Source: Starkeya sp. ORNL1
GTDB lineage: Bacteria; Pseudomonadota; Alphaproteobacteria; Rhizobiales; Xanthobacteraceae
Assembly (NCBI RefSeq): GCF_012971745.1
Contig: NZ_CP048834.1
Span: forward strand, 6,147,001-6,211,000
Length of the DNA stretch: 64,000 bases
Reading direction: 5' to 3'
The notes below the pieces were generated by a model. It searched no databases, had not been told where the DNA came from, and saw only the letters and a list, made by a program, of their open reading frames with translations. A program made the position numbers and the translations under genes. This document shows positions 35,334-43,684 of this stretch, one piece after another; positions within the stretch are counted from its first letter, which is position 1; each line of letters opens with the position of its first letter.

Positions 35334-36209
35334 TCATGCAGTCGCGGGCGGCGCTTCCAGGAAGGTCCGGACGTGGCTAACGAACATCTCGGGGTACTGA
35401 AACAAGGCGCCGTGGCCTGAATCAGGATAGAGGATCAGCTGAGCATTGCTGAGCTCCTTGAACATTGCGTAGGCGTTGTTCGCGGGCAGCATGGTGTCGT
35501 GGCTGCCGCTGACCACAAGAGTGGGCTGGAGGATCGCGCGTAGAATGGAGTGCTCGGGATCAGGCGTGGCGCACCAGGTGATCAGAGCCTTGGCCTGCGG
35601 ATCGGTGACTGCGGGACCGTTATCGGTGTCCCGATCGTCCTCACGCAACTTCGTCCGCTTCAGGAAGGCCAAGCCGGACGACCGGCTGGCGGACGATTTC
35701 GTGAAGAACAGCGGCAGACGGGGGTCCGGCGCATCGGTTTGGGAAAACGCCTCCTGCAGCACCGCCAACAGGTGTTCTTCTCCACCTTTCGGCGCGGTTC
35801 CGACAAGGATGAGTTTCCGGACCAGCTGTTCCTGCTCGGCGGCAATCAGTTGGGCGACGCAGCCGCCGAGAGAAAAGCCCAGCAGGTCGACCTCAGAAAG
35901 GCCGAGCAGATTGATGAACGCGAGCGCGTCTTTCGCCATCGCTGCGACATTGTCAGGCGTTTGGCCCGTCGAGCGACCGACCCCGGCGTTGTCGAATGCG
36001 ATTACAGGGCGATCGGTGGCGAGAGCGTTGACGACGACGGGATCCCACGCATCGATGTTGCCGGAGAAGTGCTGCAGGAGGATGAGCGGCGTTCCGGTAG
36101 CGGGGCCGAGCCGGCGATAGGCAAATCGAATGCCGTGGCCCTCAACGTAACGGGTCGGCGCCGTTTCGAGCGTGGCGACGCCCTGGCCCGCGAGGTCGAG
36201 TTCGGTCAT
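35334..36209 (-). CDS. Alpha/beta hydrolase
   Basis: 291 aa, no signal peptide. GTPLILLQHFSGNIDAWDP (oxyanion region), nucleophile elbow GFSLGGCVAQ, acid in VSGSHDTMLP and catalytic His in DSGHGALFQYP: a complete triad in the layout of haloperoxidase/epoxide-hydrolase-like enzymes. Cytoplasmic. Substrate unknown. It is one of two unrelated alpha/beta hydrolases in a row on this strand. Confidence 0.85.
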   Translation of the reverse strand: MTELDLAGQGVATLETAPTRYVEGHGIRFAYRRLGPATGTPLILLQHFSGNIDAWDPVVVNALATDRPVIAFDNAGVGRSTGQTPDNVAAMAKDALAFINLLGLSEVDLLGFSLGGCVAQLIAAEQEQLVRKLILVGTAPKGGEEHLLAVLQEAFSQTDAPDPRLPLFFTKSSASRSSGLAFLKRTKLREDDRDTDNGPAVTDPQAKALITWCATPDPEHSILRAILQPTLVVSGSHDTMLPANNAYAMFKELSNAQLILYPDSGHGALFQYPEMFVSHVRTFLEAPPATA

Positions 36210-36367
36210 GTCATCCTCCGGATGCTTGGCATGAATAGTTGAGTGGGAAGACCGGCGTGGCGCAGCGACCGAAACCTTGCTCCAGGACGTCGCTGGCGTT
36301 TCCGCGGCTTTGACTGGCTTTCGCCATCGCGGTCCGATGCATTCTGCATTCTCGGAGCACGTGTGCG

Positions 36368-36395
36368 CGCTCCCGGTGCGAAAGCGCCGGGAGCG
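36368..36395 (-). terminator. Hairpin terminator after the exported hydrolase gene
   Basis: 9-bp perfect arms CGCTCCCGG (36368-36376) and CCGGGAGCG (36387-36395), beginning 7 bp after the stop of the minus-strand hydrolase. No T-run follows, so strength is uncertain. Confidence 0.5.
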
Positions 36396-36401
36396 GTACC
36401 G

Positions 36402-37172
36402 TCACTTCGCGAGCGCCGCCTTTTCGATTTCCGCGGCGACTTCGTTGGCGTGGACGACGAGGGAGGCATGGCTGCCGGCGACCTCCGTCGTCTGGGCCTT
36501 CATCCTGGCGGCGAACATCCTCTGGGCCTCGGGCGCGATGACCTTGTCCTTCGTGGTGATCACATAGAATGTCGGCTTGTCGCGCCAGGCAGCCGTATCG
36601 ACCGGAGCCTCGAACGCCGTGTGGTTCAGCGGGAGCTGATGGTTTGCCAGAGCTTCGGCGATCTTCAGAGGAAGGTCAGCCGCGACCGCCGAAGGAAACA
36701 CCTTGGGATCGATGTAGAGGTTGCCCTTGTCGTCGGGATGAATCGCCGCGCCGCCTTCGGTTGCCGGACCGGCCTTGGCCAGGGTCGCCAGAGATTCGCC
36801 AACGTCGGGCGCAAATGCGGAGACGTAGACGAGTGCCGAGACTTTGGGATCATTACCTGCTTCCGTGATGACCACTCCGCCCCAGGAGTGGCCCACCAGG
36901 ACAGTCTTGCCGCTCTGTTTCGCGAGCGCCCGCTTGGTGGCATCAACATCCGCTGCGAGGGAGGTGAGCGGATTCTCTACGAGCGTTACATTGTAGCCCT
37001 TCTTCGTGAGGATTTCGGCAACGGGCTTCCAGCTCGTCTGGTCGACGAAGGCGCCATGGACGAGCACGATATTATGAGCCGCCCCGTTGGGCAGCGGAGT
37101 TGATTCGGCTTGAGCAGCAAATGCTGTTCCAGCCATGAGAAGGGTGGCGGCGGAGAGTAGAAGATTTCGCAT
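36402..37172 (-). CDS. Exported alpha/beta hydrolase (EstC/salicylate-esterase-like)
   Basis: 256 aa. Signal peptide MRNLLLSAATLLMAGTAFAAQA. Mature part: NIVLVHGAFVDQTSWKPV (oxyanion), nucleophile elbow GHSWGGVVI, TFYVITTKDKVIAPEAQ (acid) and VAGSHASLVVH (His). This pattern resembles plant-type MeSA/pyrethroid esterase-like hydrolases common in proteobacteria. I start at ATG 37172, where the signal peptide begins. Divergent from an AraC regulator, 205 bp apart, and a likely target of it. Confidence 0.83.
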   Translation of the reverse strand: MRNLLLSAATLLMAGTAFAAQAESTPLPNGAAHNIVLVHGAFVDQTSWKPVAEILTKKGYNVTLVENPLTSLAADVDATKRALAKQSGKTVLVGHSWGGVVITEAGNDPKVSALVYVSAFAPDVGESLATLAKAGPATEGGAAIHPDDKGNLYIDPKVFPSAVAADLPLKIAEALANHQLPLNHTAFEAPVDTAAWRDKPTFYVITTKDKVIAPEAQRMFAARMKAQTTEVAGSHASLVVHANEVAAEIEKAALAK

Positions 37173-37330
37173 TGAATGTTCCTGTCGGATGCCGGACGAC
37201 GCGGGTCCAGGGAATGGGCAGGCGTTGTGGCGCGACGGTGCGTCGGCCTTTGGCGAAGCGGGTTGCCGCACGACGCAACTGCCCGCCGCGACCTGAACTA
37301 ATGTGGAGGGCTTTCAGACGTTAGGATCCA

Positions 37331-37358
37331 ATCGTCCGAATGTTGTGTCTGATCGTCC
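37331..37358. promoter_or_regulatory. Direct repeats, candidate AraC-type binding sites
   Basis: ATCGTCC at 37331-37337 and again at 37352-37358, 21 bp apart (two helical turns), the second extended into the palindrome ATCGTCCAGACGAT. They lie between the divergent hydrolase and AraC-type genes. Spacing fits two AraC-type monomers on one DNA face. Confidence 0.4.
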
Positions 37359-37377
37359 AGACGATTAGCATCTGGAG

Positions 37378-38340
37378 ATGGACATCCTCGCCGAAGTGCT
37401 CGATCGCGTTCGCTTGGGCGGGAACTTGCTGTTCCACTTCGAGCTAGGCCATCCCTGGAATCTGGCGTTGCCAGAACGCCCCTACGCCCTGTTCCACTAC
37501 CTTAGTCGTGGCTCAGCTACCCTCGCGCTTGAACAGGGACACGAAGTCCGAATGACCGAGGGCGACTTTGTTGTCGTCACACGCGGCGAGCCCCATGTGA
37601 TTTATTCGGATCGCCGGACGAAGCCGTTACCGGTTCTGGACCTCGATCGACTGTCCGGACGTCTTGGCGTCGTTCGTCACGGAGGCAGTGCGCAGCCGCT
37701 CTCGACGATGATCTGTGGCAATTTCACCGTGGCGCGTCCCTCGCGCGGCAGCGTGTTGGAATTACTCCCGCCTGTGCTTCTCCTGAAGCCGACGGCCGAC
37801 GGTGGCTGGCTCGAGGCGATTCTGCAACGGATGGTGAGCGAGGCGGCGCTTGAGCGACCCGGCCAAGGCGTCGCGCTCTCACGACTGACAGAAGTGCTCT
37901 TCGTCGAGGTTCTCCGAAGCTGGATCAAGTCTCTCGGTCCCGGAGAGGGCGGGTGGCTGGGAGCGATGGCAGACCCGCACATCGGACCGGCGCTTCAATT
38001 GATACACGAACAGCCGGAACGGTCCTGGACCCTTGGCGACCTGGGGCAAAGGGTAGGGCTCAGTCGCTCGGCGTTTTCGGCGCGCTTCACCAAGCTCGTC
38101 GGCCAGTCGATGTACCGTTATCTGATCGCACGTCGCATGTCGGAAGCGGCGTTTCTCATCGAAACAAGCGATGATGGAATTGCACAGATTGCGACGCGTG
38201 TCGGCTATCAGACCGCGGCGACGTTTTCGAAGCTGTTCCATCGACATCATGGCTTGCCGCCTGGCCGTTACCGAGCCGTTCGCCGCTCCGATGGTAGCCG
38301 AAGGCAAGGGAGCGTTCGGGAAACAGAATTCGCCGATTGA
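37378..38340 (+). CDS. AraC-family transcriptional regulator
   Basis: 320 aa. N-terminal cupin-like effector domain (LFHYLSRGSATLALEQGHEV, GDFVVVTRGEPHVIY) and C-terminal double helix-turn-helix (WTLGDLGQRVGLSRSAFSARF, TSDDGIAQIATRVGYQTAATFSKLF split over two helices, then HHGLPPGRYR). The ATG at 37378 has GGAG directly abutting it, an unusually short spacing. Probably activates the divergent exported hydrolase. Confidence 0.88.
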   Translation: MDILAEVLDRVRLGGNLLFHFELGHPWNLALPERPYALFHYLSRGSATLALEQGHEVRMTEGDFVVVTRGEPHVIYSDRRTKPLPVLDLDRLSGRLGVVRHGGSAQPLSTMICGNFTVARPSRGSVLELLPPVLLLKPTADGGWLEAILQRMVSEAALERPGQGVALSRLTEVLFVEVLRSWIKSLGPGEGGWLGAMADPHIGPALQLIHEQPERSWTLGDLGQRVGLSRSAFSARFTKLVGQSMYRYLIARRMSEAAFLIETSDDGIAQIATRVGYQTAATFSKLFHRHHGLPPGRYRAVRRSDGSRRQGSVRETEFAD

Positions 38341-38471
38341 TCGGCCAAACTGACGAAGCCGTGCTCGCCGTAAGATCCTCACAGGGAGCCGCCGTCAGCC
38401 GTGTCGTCGCTCTGTGGCATTCGTGGGAGGGGGCGCGGGGCAATACCCCGACGCCCGCACGCTGCCTTCGT

Positions 38472-38555
38472 TCAGGTCCAGCGTGCGCGGCCATGCCAGC
38501 CGCCCCCTAGCAGAACAATGCCAAGAGCGATGGCGAGTAACGCCATGGTATCCAT
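38472..38555 (-). CDS. 27-aa membrane micropeptide
   Basis: A 27-codon frame: MDTMALLAIALGIVLLGGGWH followed by GRARWT. One hydrophobic helix, then a Gly-rich bend and a short basic tail. GAGGAGG lies ~6 bp before the ATG, one of the strongest Shine-Dalgarno sequences in the window, which is why I call it. A longer frame from 38696 would run without ribosome site. I do not recognise a named family; similar one-helix proteins are widespread in Hyphomicrobiales. Confidence 0.5.
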   Translation of the reverse strand: MDTMALLAIALGIVLLGGGWHGRARWT

Positions 38556-38697
38556 GTGCGCCTCCTCGAGTGCATCGTCCCTTCCTAATTGTTGAAATCG
38601 AATTTCATTTAACATTCGGCGCGAATTTTTGTTCCAACGGAACGGTTGGCGCGAGACCGAGTTGTGTTGGTCTTGGACATACAGAGGAATAATCAAA

Positions 38698-39099
38698 ATG
38701 ATGCGTCAAACAATTCTCGCGGCGACCCTGATGGTTTCTGCAATATCTGTGGCTTCGGCGCAGGAAGGCGTCACGACCGGCGCTGCAACAGGAGCCGTTG
38801 GTGGAGCAATCGTTGGCGGACCTGTGGGTGCCGTTGTGGGCGCAGTAGGGGGTGCCATCGTCGGCGGCATTGCCGAAGACAATCACAAGCGCTTCCACAC
38901 ATATGTCGTCGAGGAGCGCCGGCCTTCTTATCGTTATGACAGGCAGGTTGTCGTCGGAGCCGAATTGCCCGAAGAGGGGGTGACCTACTACGAGGTTCCG
39001 CCGGAATACGGCCGCACGGAGTATCGTTATACGGTGGTGAATGACAGGACCGTGCTCGTGGATCCGCGAACGCATCGGATTGTTCAAGTTATTGAATAG
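38698..39099 (+). CDS. Exported DUF1236 protein with glycine zipper
   Basis: 133 aa. Signal peptide MMRQTILAATLMVSAISVASA, then a glycine-zipper stretch (GAATGAVGGAIVGGPVGAVV), and a DUF1236 C-terminal part (PEEGVTYYEVPPEYG, YRYTVVNDRTVLVDPRTHRIVQVIE). The family is typical of Hyphomicrobiales; function unknown, likely envelope-associated. GAGGAAT precedes the ATG. A hairpin terminator follows. Confidence 0.82.
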   Translation: MMRQTILAATLMVSAISVASAQEGVTTGAATGAVGGAIVGGPVGAVVGAVGGAIVGGIAEDNHKRFHTYVVEERRPSYRYDRQVVVGAELPEEGVTYYEVPPEYGRTEYRYTVVNDRTVLVDPRTHRIVQVIE

Positions 39100-39122
39100 A
39101 TTTACAGATTAGAGAATCGAAG

Positions 39123-39148
39123 CGCCCGGACGGAGTCTCGTCCGGGCG
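39123..39148 (+). terminator. Hairpin terminator after the DUF1236 gene
   Basis: Perfect 10-bp stem CGCCCGGACG / CGTCCGGGCG with a 6-nt loop, followed by TTGTG. 23 bp after the stop. Confidence 0.7.
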
Positions 39149-39261
39149 TTGTGCATTGTTGTGCATTAGGGAGCGGCGAAGCATCATCGCGTTCGCTGCA
39201 ACGAAACCTGCTTAGGTTGGGCGGGTTTAACCCGGTTCGGCGCGGGAGGGCTGAGCGGACC

Positions 39262-40251
39262 ATGGCGCGAAATCCCTATTATGCCGGTCCTGTGAGCGAC
39301 CACTTTGACGGCACGCGGTTCTTCAATCCTGGTGCACCAGCGGATAGGTCGCTAGCGGACGTTCTGCGCTGGAGGTTCTCCTCGACATTCGCGCCGTGGC
39401 CGAAGCGGGTCGCGGTTGTGCCGAACAAGCCCGAGGCGCGGGTGGCGGGTTGTCGTGTCACCATGGTCGGTCACGCGACCGTACTTATTCAGGTCGGCTA
39501 CCTCAACATTCTCACCGACCCGGTGTGGTCGGAACGCGCGAGTCCCTTATCCTTCGCGGGTCCCGTGCGCGTGACCGAGCCCGGAATTCGCTTTGATGAC
39601 CTGCCGCCGATCGATTTGCTGCTTTTGTCGCACAGCCACTACGACCATCTCGATCTTGCAACCATTGCAAAATTGCATCTGCGCGATCAGCCACGGCTCA
39701 TTACACCCCTGGGCAACGACACCATCGTTCGCCGCGCCATTCCGGATATCAAGGCTACCGCCGGCGACTGGGGCGAACAGATCAATCTCGTCGAGAACGT
39801 TACTGTAACCCTTGTTCCTGCGCATCATTGGTCGGCGCGCAACGCGCGGGATCGGCGAATGGCATTGTGGGGTGGCTTCATGCTGCGAACGCCGAGGGTG
39901 CTGATATATTTCGCCGGGGATACCGGCTACGGCGATGGAGCGATTTTTCGTCAAATGCGAGCAGATCACGGAGCCCCTGATCTCGCGCTGCTGCCTATCG
40001 GTGCCTATGCCCCTCGATGGTTCATGGCTCCCCAGCACGCAAACCCGGAGGAGGCGGTTCAGATAATGCTCGATCTAGATGCCAAGCAGGCGATCGCGAT
40101 CCATTGGGGGTGCTTCCAGTTGACCGATGAGCCACGCGAGGAACCTGCTCAACAGCTGAAGGAATCTATTTCCGCGTACGGCATCGCCCCCGGGCGTTTC
40201 CGAGTGCTCGAAGCTTCGGCAGCATTTGCGTTTGATGATACCTTAGTTTGA
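39262..40251 (+). CDS. MBL-fold metallo-hydrolase, NAPE-PLD-like
   Basis: 329 aa. Starts MARNPYYAGPVSDHFDGTRF; metal-binding motif SHSHYDHLD (HxHxDH), VPAHHWSARNARDRRMALWG, FAGDTGYGDG and AIHWGCFQLTDEP provide the remaining His/Asp ligands of a dinuclear zinc site. The layout is that of N-acyl-phosphatidylethanolamine phospholipase D and UlaG-like enzymes. No signal peptide. A phosphodiesterase acting on lipids or small phosphoesters is plausible; substrate not known. The ATG at 39262 is chosen since upstream codons do not match the family. Confidence 0.83.
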   Translation: MARNPYYAGPVSDHFDGTRFFNPGAPADRSLADVLRWRFSSTFAPWPKRVAVVPNKPEARVAGCRVTMVGHATVLIQVGYLNILTDPVWSERASPLSFAGPVRVTEPGIRFDDLPPIDLLLLSHSHYDHLDLATIAKLHLRDQPRLITPLGNDTIVRRAIPDIKATAGDWGEQINLVENVTVTLVPAHHWSARNARDRRMALWGGFMLRTPRVLIYFAGDTGYGDGAIFRQMRADHGAPDLALLPIGAYAPRWFMAPQHANPEEAVQIMLDLDAKQAIAIHWGCFQLTDEPREEPAQQLKESISAYGIAPGRFRVLEASAAFAFDDTLV

Positions 40252-40471
40252 CTTCCCGGTGCGCATAAGGCGCCGGGGAGTTCATTGTTCGTCTCACAAG
40301 CGCGCTCTTGTCCTCGCGAGAGGCGTGCCTCTTGCCCTTTGCTATGGTCGGCATCGTGCGTCTTCCTGCAGGCGATCGCCCCTACGCCATACGTGCGATT
40401 GTCCCGGAGACCTCACATCCGGCGCAAGAAATGCTATTGTCACCGAGTTCGTCCGTAACGTCCGCGACGAG

Positions 40472-41470
40472 ATGCCAATGGCGTGCTTGGGACGTCGTCA
40501 ATTCGTTCGCGGTGGGCTCCTCCTGACAGCGGTGGCCGGATCTGTCTTGCCCGCTATGGCACGTGACATCACGAACAGTGCACGGGTTGCCTGGCTGGCC
40601 GGAAGCGCCGGCTATCTGCCAACGCCGGCCTATCTTGAAGCGCTTCGGAAAGGTTTGCGCGCATCAGGTTGGGTAGAGGGTCGAAACCTTACGATTGATA
40701 CACGTTGGGGGCAGCCGGACAGTGCCGAGCGCTTGGCGCTTGAGCTGCTTGCGATGCGGCCAGACGTTCTTGTCGCGCAGGGCGCGATGGTGCTTGGCGC
40801 GCGTAAACTCAGCGCCAGCATTCCGATCGTGTTCGGCTTCAGCGGTGACCCTGTCGAGGCAAAACTCGTTACGAGCTTCTCCCGACCTGGAGGAAATCTG
40901 ACCGGTATGGCCATGCAGCGCCTCGATCTGGTCGGGAAGAGGCTTGAGTTGCTGAAGGAGATTTCGCCTTCACTCACGCGGGTCGCGATTTTGGCTAACC
41001 CGGCGCATCCCGGCCAACAGCTTGAACTTCAGGCTTCACGGCTGGCAGCAGACAAATTGAAGATTTCGGTCAGCTACTTCGCAGTCTCATCCGCCAAGGA
41101 TTTCGCAACGACCTGGCCCGCGCTGTTGGAGAGCCGCGCAGAAGCGATCGTCGCTTTTCCCGACGCGCTGGTCATGAGCCAGGCCGGTGTCATCGCCGCA
41201 TTTTCCCGGCAAAACCGGATTCCCGCCGTCTCGGGGTGGTCGGAGTTTGCCGACGAAGGCAACCTGCTCACATATGGTCCGAATCTTCGCGCCACCTGGG
41301 AACAGGCCGCCAGTTTCGTCGATCGCATCCTTCGAGGTGCCAGTCCGGCCGAACTTCCGGTCGAGCAGCCTTCGAACTTTGAGCTCGTGCTCAATCAACG
41401 CACAGCGACCGAACTTGGTCTGGTTATACCCGCCGTTATTTCCGTGCGCGTCGACCGGATGATCAAGTGA
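40472..41470 (+). CDS. ABC transporter substrate-binding protein (ABC_sub_bind family)
   Basis: 332 aa. N-terminal CLGRRQFVRGGLLLTAVAGSVLPAMA looks like a Tat-type signal. Mature part matches the ABC_sub_bind/YnhG-type family: ALRKGLRASGWVEGRNLTIDTRWG, PIVFGFSGDPVEAKLV, SFSRPGGNLTGMAM, SPSLTRVAILANP. No permease or ATPase gene is adjacent, which is common for this family in alphaproteobacteria. Start is ATG 40472 or 40478. Ligand unknown (related proteins bind small organic solutes). Confidence 0.82.
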   Translation: MPMACLGRRQFVRGGLLLTAVAGSVLPAMARDITNSARVAWLAGSAGYLPTPAYLEALRKGLRASGWVEGRNLTIDTRWGQPDSAERLALELLAMRPDVLVAQGAMVLGARKLSASIPIVFGFSGDPVEAKLVTSFSRPGGNLTGMAMQRLDLVGKRLELLKEISPSLTRVAILANPAHPGQQLELQASRLAADKLKISVSYFAVSSAKDFATTWPALLESRAEAIVAFPDALVMSQAGVIAAFSRQNRIPAVSGWSEFADEGNLLTYGPNLRATWEQAASFVDRILRGASPAELPVEQPSNFELVLNQRTATELGLVIPAVISVRVDRMIK

Positions 41471-41543
41471 CGGCTTCGGAGGAATTCCGGATCGACCAGC
41501 GTCGCTGACAAATTGCACGCAATAGCGGCGGATGAGATCGCAT

Positions 41544-41852
41544 CTAGGGAATAAACGTCAGATTACATTTGAGAGGGATGCCGCCGGGCCCACGCCCTTC
41601 GAGGATTGCGGAACTGCGCGTCGTGGATCCGCTGATATCGAGGGTTGCGGTCTCCGAGCCGAGAACTGACCAACCAGGTTGATAGCGCCTTACCTCTATC
41701 ATTGCAGTCACTCGTTCGTTTTCAATTCTGTATGTACCCCGATAATATGTACCGGTATCACCGCCGCCGATTGACCCATCGCGTATGACGACAACGCCCG
41801 ATCCCTGTCCCAGAGGCGTTTCAAATCTCACGATGTATAGACCATTTTGCAT
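41544..41852 (-). CDS. GrlR-like regulatory protein
   Basis: 102 aa. MQNGLYIVRFETPLGQGSGV, VVIRDGSIGGGDTGTYYRGTY and ERVTAMIEVRRY follow the pattern of the GrlR family, a lipocalin-like fold named for the negative regulator of a type III secretion island. No secretion genes are near, so the name describes fold only. No signal peptide. Isolated between convergent and same-strand neighbours. Confidence 0.6.
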   Translation of the reverse strand: MQNGLYIVRFETPLGQGSGVVVIRDGSIGGGDTGTYYRGTYRIENERVTAMIEVRRYQPGWSVLGSETATLDISGSTTRSSAILEGRGPGGIPLKCNLTFIP

Positions 41853-41980
41853 TTGCGATCCTCATACTTCGGACGACGCAACAGTTATAAATGAAGGTCG
41901 TTTTGTACGGTGTTCAGTAATGTTGTTTCGATCTTGCAAAGAGAAAAAATTATAGATGAATCTACACTTAAAATGTGTCG

Positions 41981-42616
41981 CTATATTGCATTGAAAATGT
42001 TGGCGGAAAGCAAAACGGCTGCCGAAATCAAGACCACGCCGGCGACAGCATCCAATTTCTCGCGACAAATCTGGCGGTCGAAGCAGCGAGATAGACCCAC
42101 TCCCGCCAGACTCCAGCCGTAGAACTTGATGGCGGACGCCGAGAGAAAGCCCGCCGCAAACCCTATCTGCGCCTCGCTGGCATAACCGGACGAGAAAACG
42201 CCAACAAAGAACATGGCCTCGAGCCATACCAATGGATTCAGCCAGGTGACCGCAAGCATCGAGCCAATGGCTTGCAGACGGGATCCGCAGACTTCCTCGG
42301 CTGTGTCGCCCGTGGGTGCCCGACGGGCATTGAGCAGAACGCGCACGCCCCACCAAGCCAGAAAGGCCGCGCAGCCCGCCTGAAGAGTGCCGGAAGCCAT
42401 GGGGTGCTGCGTCAGCAGCGTTCCGAGGCCGCCAATTCCCATTGCGACAAATGCGATCTCGGAGACGTAGCCGGTCGAGGCGACGGCAAGAGGATGATTG
42501 CGCATCATACCCGCCCGGATGAGCATCAGGTTCTGAGGGCCCAGCGAAAAGATCAGGCCAAGGCCGAACACGAAGCCGGCCAAAGTCGCGGGAGAGAACA
42601 GGGCATCGGTGCTCAT
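41981..42616 (-). CDS. LysE/ArgO-family amino-acid exporter
   Basis: 211 aa, six hydrophobic helices. FGLGLIFSLGPQNLMLIRAGMMR is the ArgO/LysE-type motif (GPQN, unlike the SPGPN of the RhtB-type gene at 30.4 kb); further AVTWLNPLVWLEAMFFVGV. ATG 42616 has GGAGG 7 bp upstream. Likely exports basic amino acids such as arginine or lysine. The region before it (42617-42758) is short and featureless; the region after it is unusually AT-rich for this window. Confidence 0.83.
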   Translation of the reverse strand: MSTDALFSPATLAGFVFGLGLIFSLGPQNLMLIRAGMMRNHPLAVASTGYVSEIAFVAMGIGGLGTLLTQHPMASGTLQAGCAAFLAWWGVRVLLNARRAPTGDTAEEVCGSRLQAIGSMLAVTWLNPLVWLEAMFFVGVFSSGYASEAQIGFAAGFLSASAIKFYGWSLAGVGLSRCFDRQICREKLDAVAGVVLISAAVLLSANIFNAI

Positions 42617-42758
42617 GATGCAACCTCCAGCAGGACCGACTCGCCGGCCCGGCCAGTTTGCTGAGAAACTGCACTTGGACAGATTCGACATGCCTTGCAC
42701 GCCAGCTCACAACGGCAAAGAAAGTCGATTTTTCATCTTCAACGTTGTCATGAAGCAA

Positions 42759-43532
42759 TTACAGCGGTTCGAGGCCGCTTCGGGTCAGGACATCTCTCGC
42801 CCGGATCCCTGCGAGCGCAACGATCAACGCGCGCGCGAGATCGGGTTGTCGGGTGCTCTTGTGCAGAGCGGCCGACCACACGGTGTAGTTCTGGATGTCG
42901 GCGGGCAGCGGGCCCAGATAGACGATACCTTTGGCGTGAACGAGTTCGCTCACCTGCTGAAATCCGAGCTCCGCTTCGCCACGCGCCAGCAAGTCGCCGA
43001 TCTGCGCTCCGGACGGGGGCTGCTTTATCTTGTGCTTTATTTGGTCGGCTACACCAAGCTGCTCGAACAGCTTTTCAAAATAGCGCCCGCTGGCGCCCGA
43101 AGAAATGGCAATGGAGTCTGCACCGAGCAAAGCCTGCCGAACAGCATCGACGGTCGAAATATTGGGCTGAGGGACACCGGCGCGAACAGCGGCAGCAACC
43201 GCGGATCTGGAGAAGTTCGTTTTGCTTTCGGCCTCCACCTTCCCGGCGGAGGCCATGCGGTCGATTGCCTGAGACGTCGTAATGACGATGTCGAATTCTT
43301 CGCCGTCAGCGATACGCTTGGCTATCGCCTCCGAGCCGCCCCAGGTGAACTCCACCTTCTGACCGGTCTCATTGGCGAACCATGAGGCGACCTCGGTGAC
43401 CGGTTCCTTGACCGCGTTCGGCGCAATGACCTTGATGTCCGCGGCGTATGCTGGAAAGCCGAGGCTTGAGGCCACGGCCGCGACCAAACATGTGCGAAGA
43501 ACCGCATTCCCGGTGAAGAACACATTGAGCAT
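42759..43532 (-). CDS. ModA-type extracellular solute-binding protein
   Basis: 257 aa. Signal peptide to FPAYA; mature part IKVIAPNAVKEPVTEVASWF, FTWGGSEAIAKRIADGEEFDIVI and ADSIAISSGASGRYFEKLFEQLG corresponds to the SBP_bac_11/ModA fold that binds molybdate and other small anions. No modBC genes follow, so it may instead serve a sensor. It is divergent from the hybrid kinase at 43685, with 152 bp between starts, a common arrangement for a periplasmic ligand-binding partner. GGAGG before the ATG supports the start. Confidence 0.8.
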   Translation of the reverse strand: MLNVFFTGNAVLRTCLVAAVASSLGFPAYAADIKVIAPNAVKEPVTEVASWFANETGQKVEFTWGGSEAIAKRIADGEEFDIVITTSQAIDRMASAGKVEAESKTNFSRSAVAAAVRAGVPQPNISTVDAVRQALLGADSIAISSGASGRYFEKLFEQLGVADQIKHKIKQPPSGAQIGDLLARGEAELGFQQVSELVHAKGIVYLGPLPADIQNYTVWSAALHKSTRQPDLARALIVALAGIRARDVLTRSGLEPL

Positions 43533-43684
43533 ATCGACCTCCGGTGTTGTCTCTTGCGCCCAAACCATGCCCGGCGTCGGCGGCATCCAACAATCATCCA
43601 TCGGTCCCGGAGGGCCGGTTCCTTCGTCTTGGTACGTTTGGACCGGGCTGCTTTCGTCCGCATACCCGAGCTATGATCGGAGCG

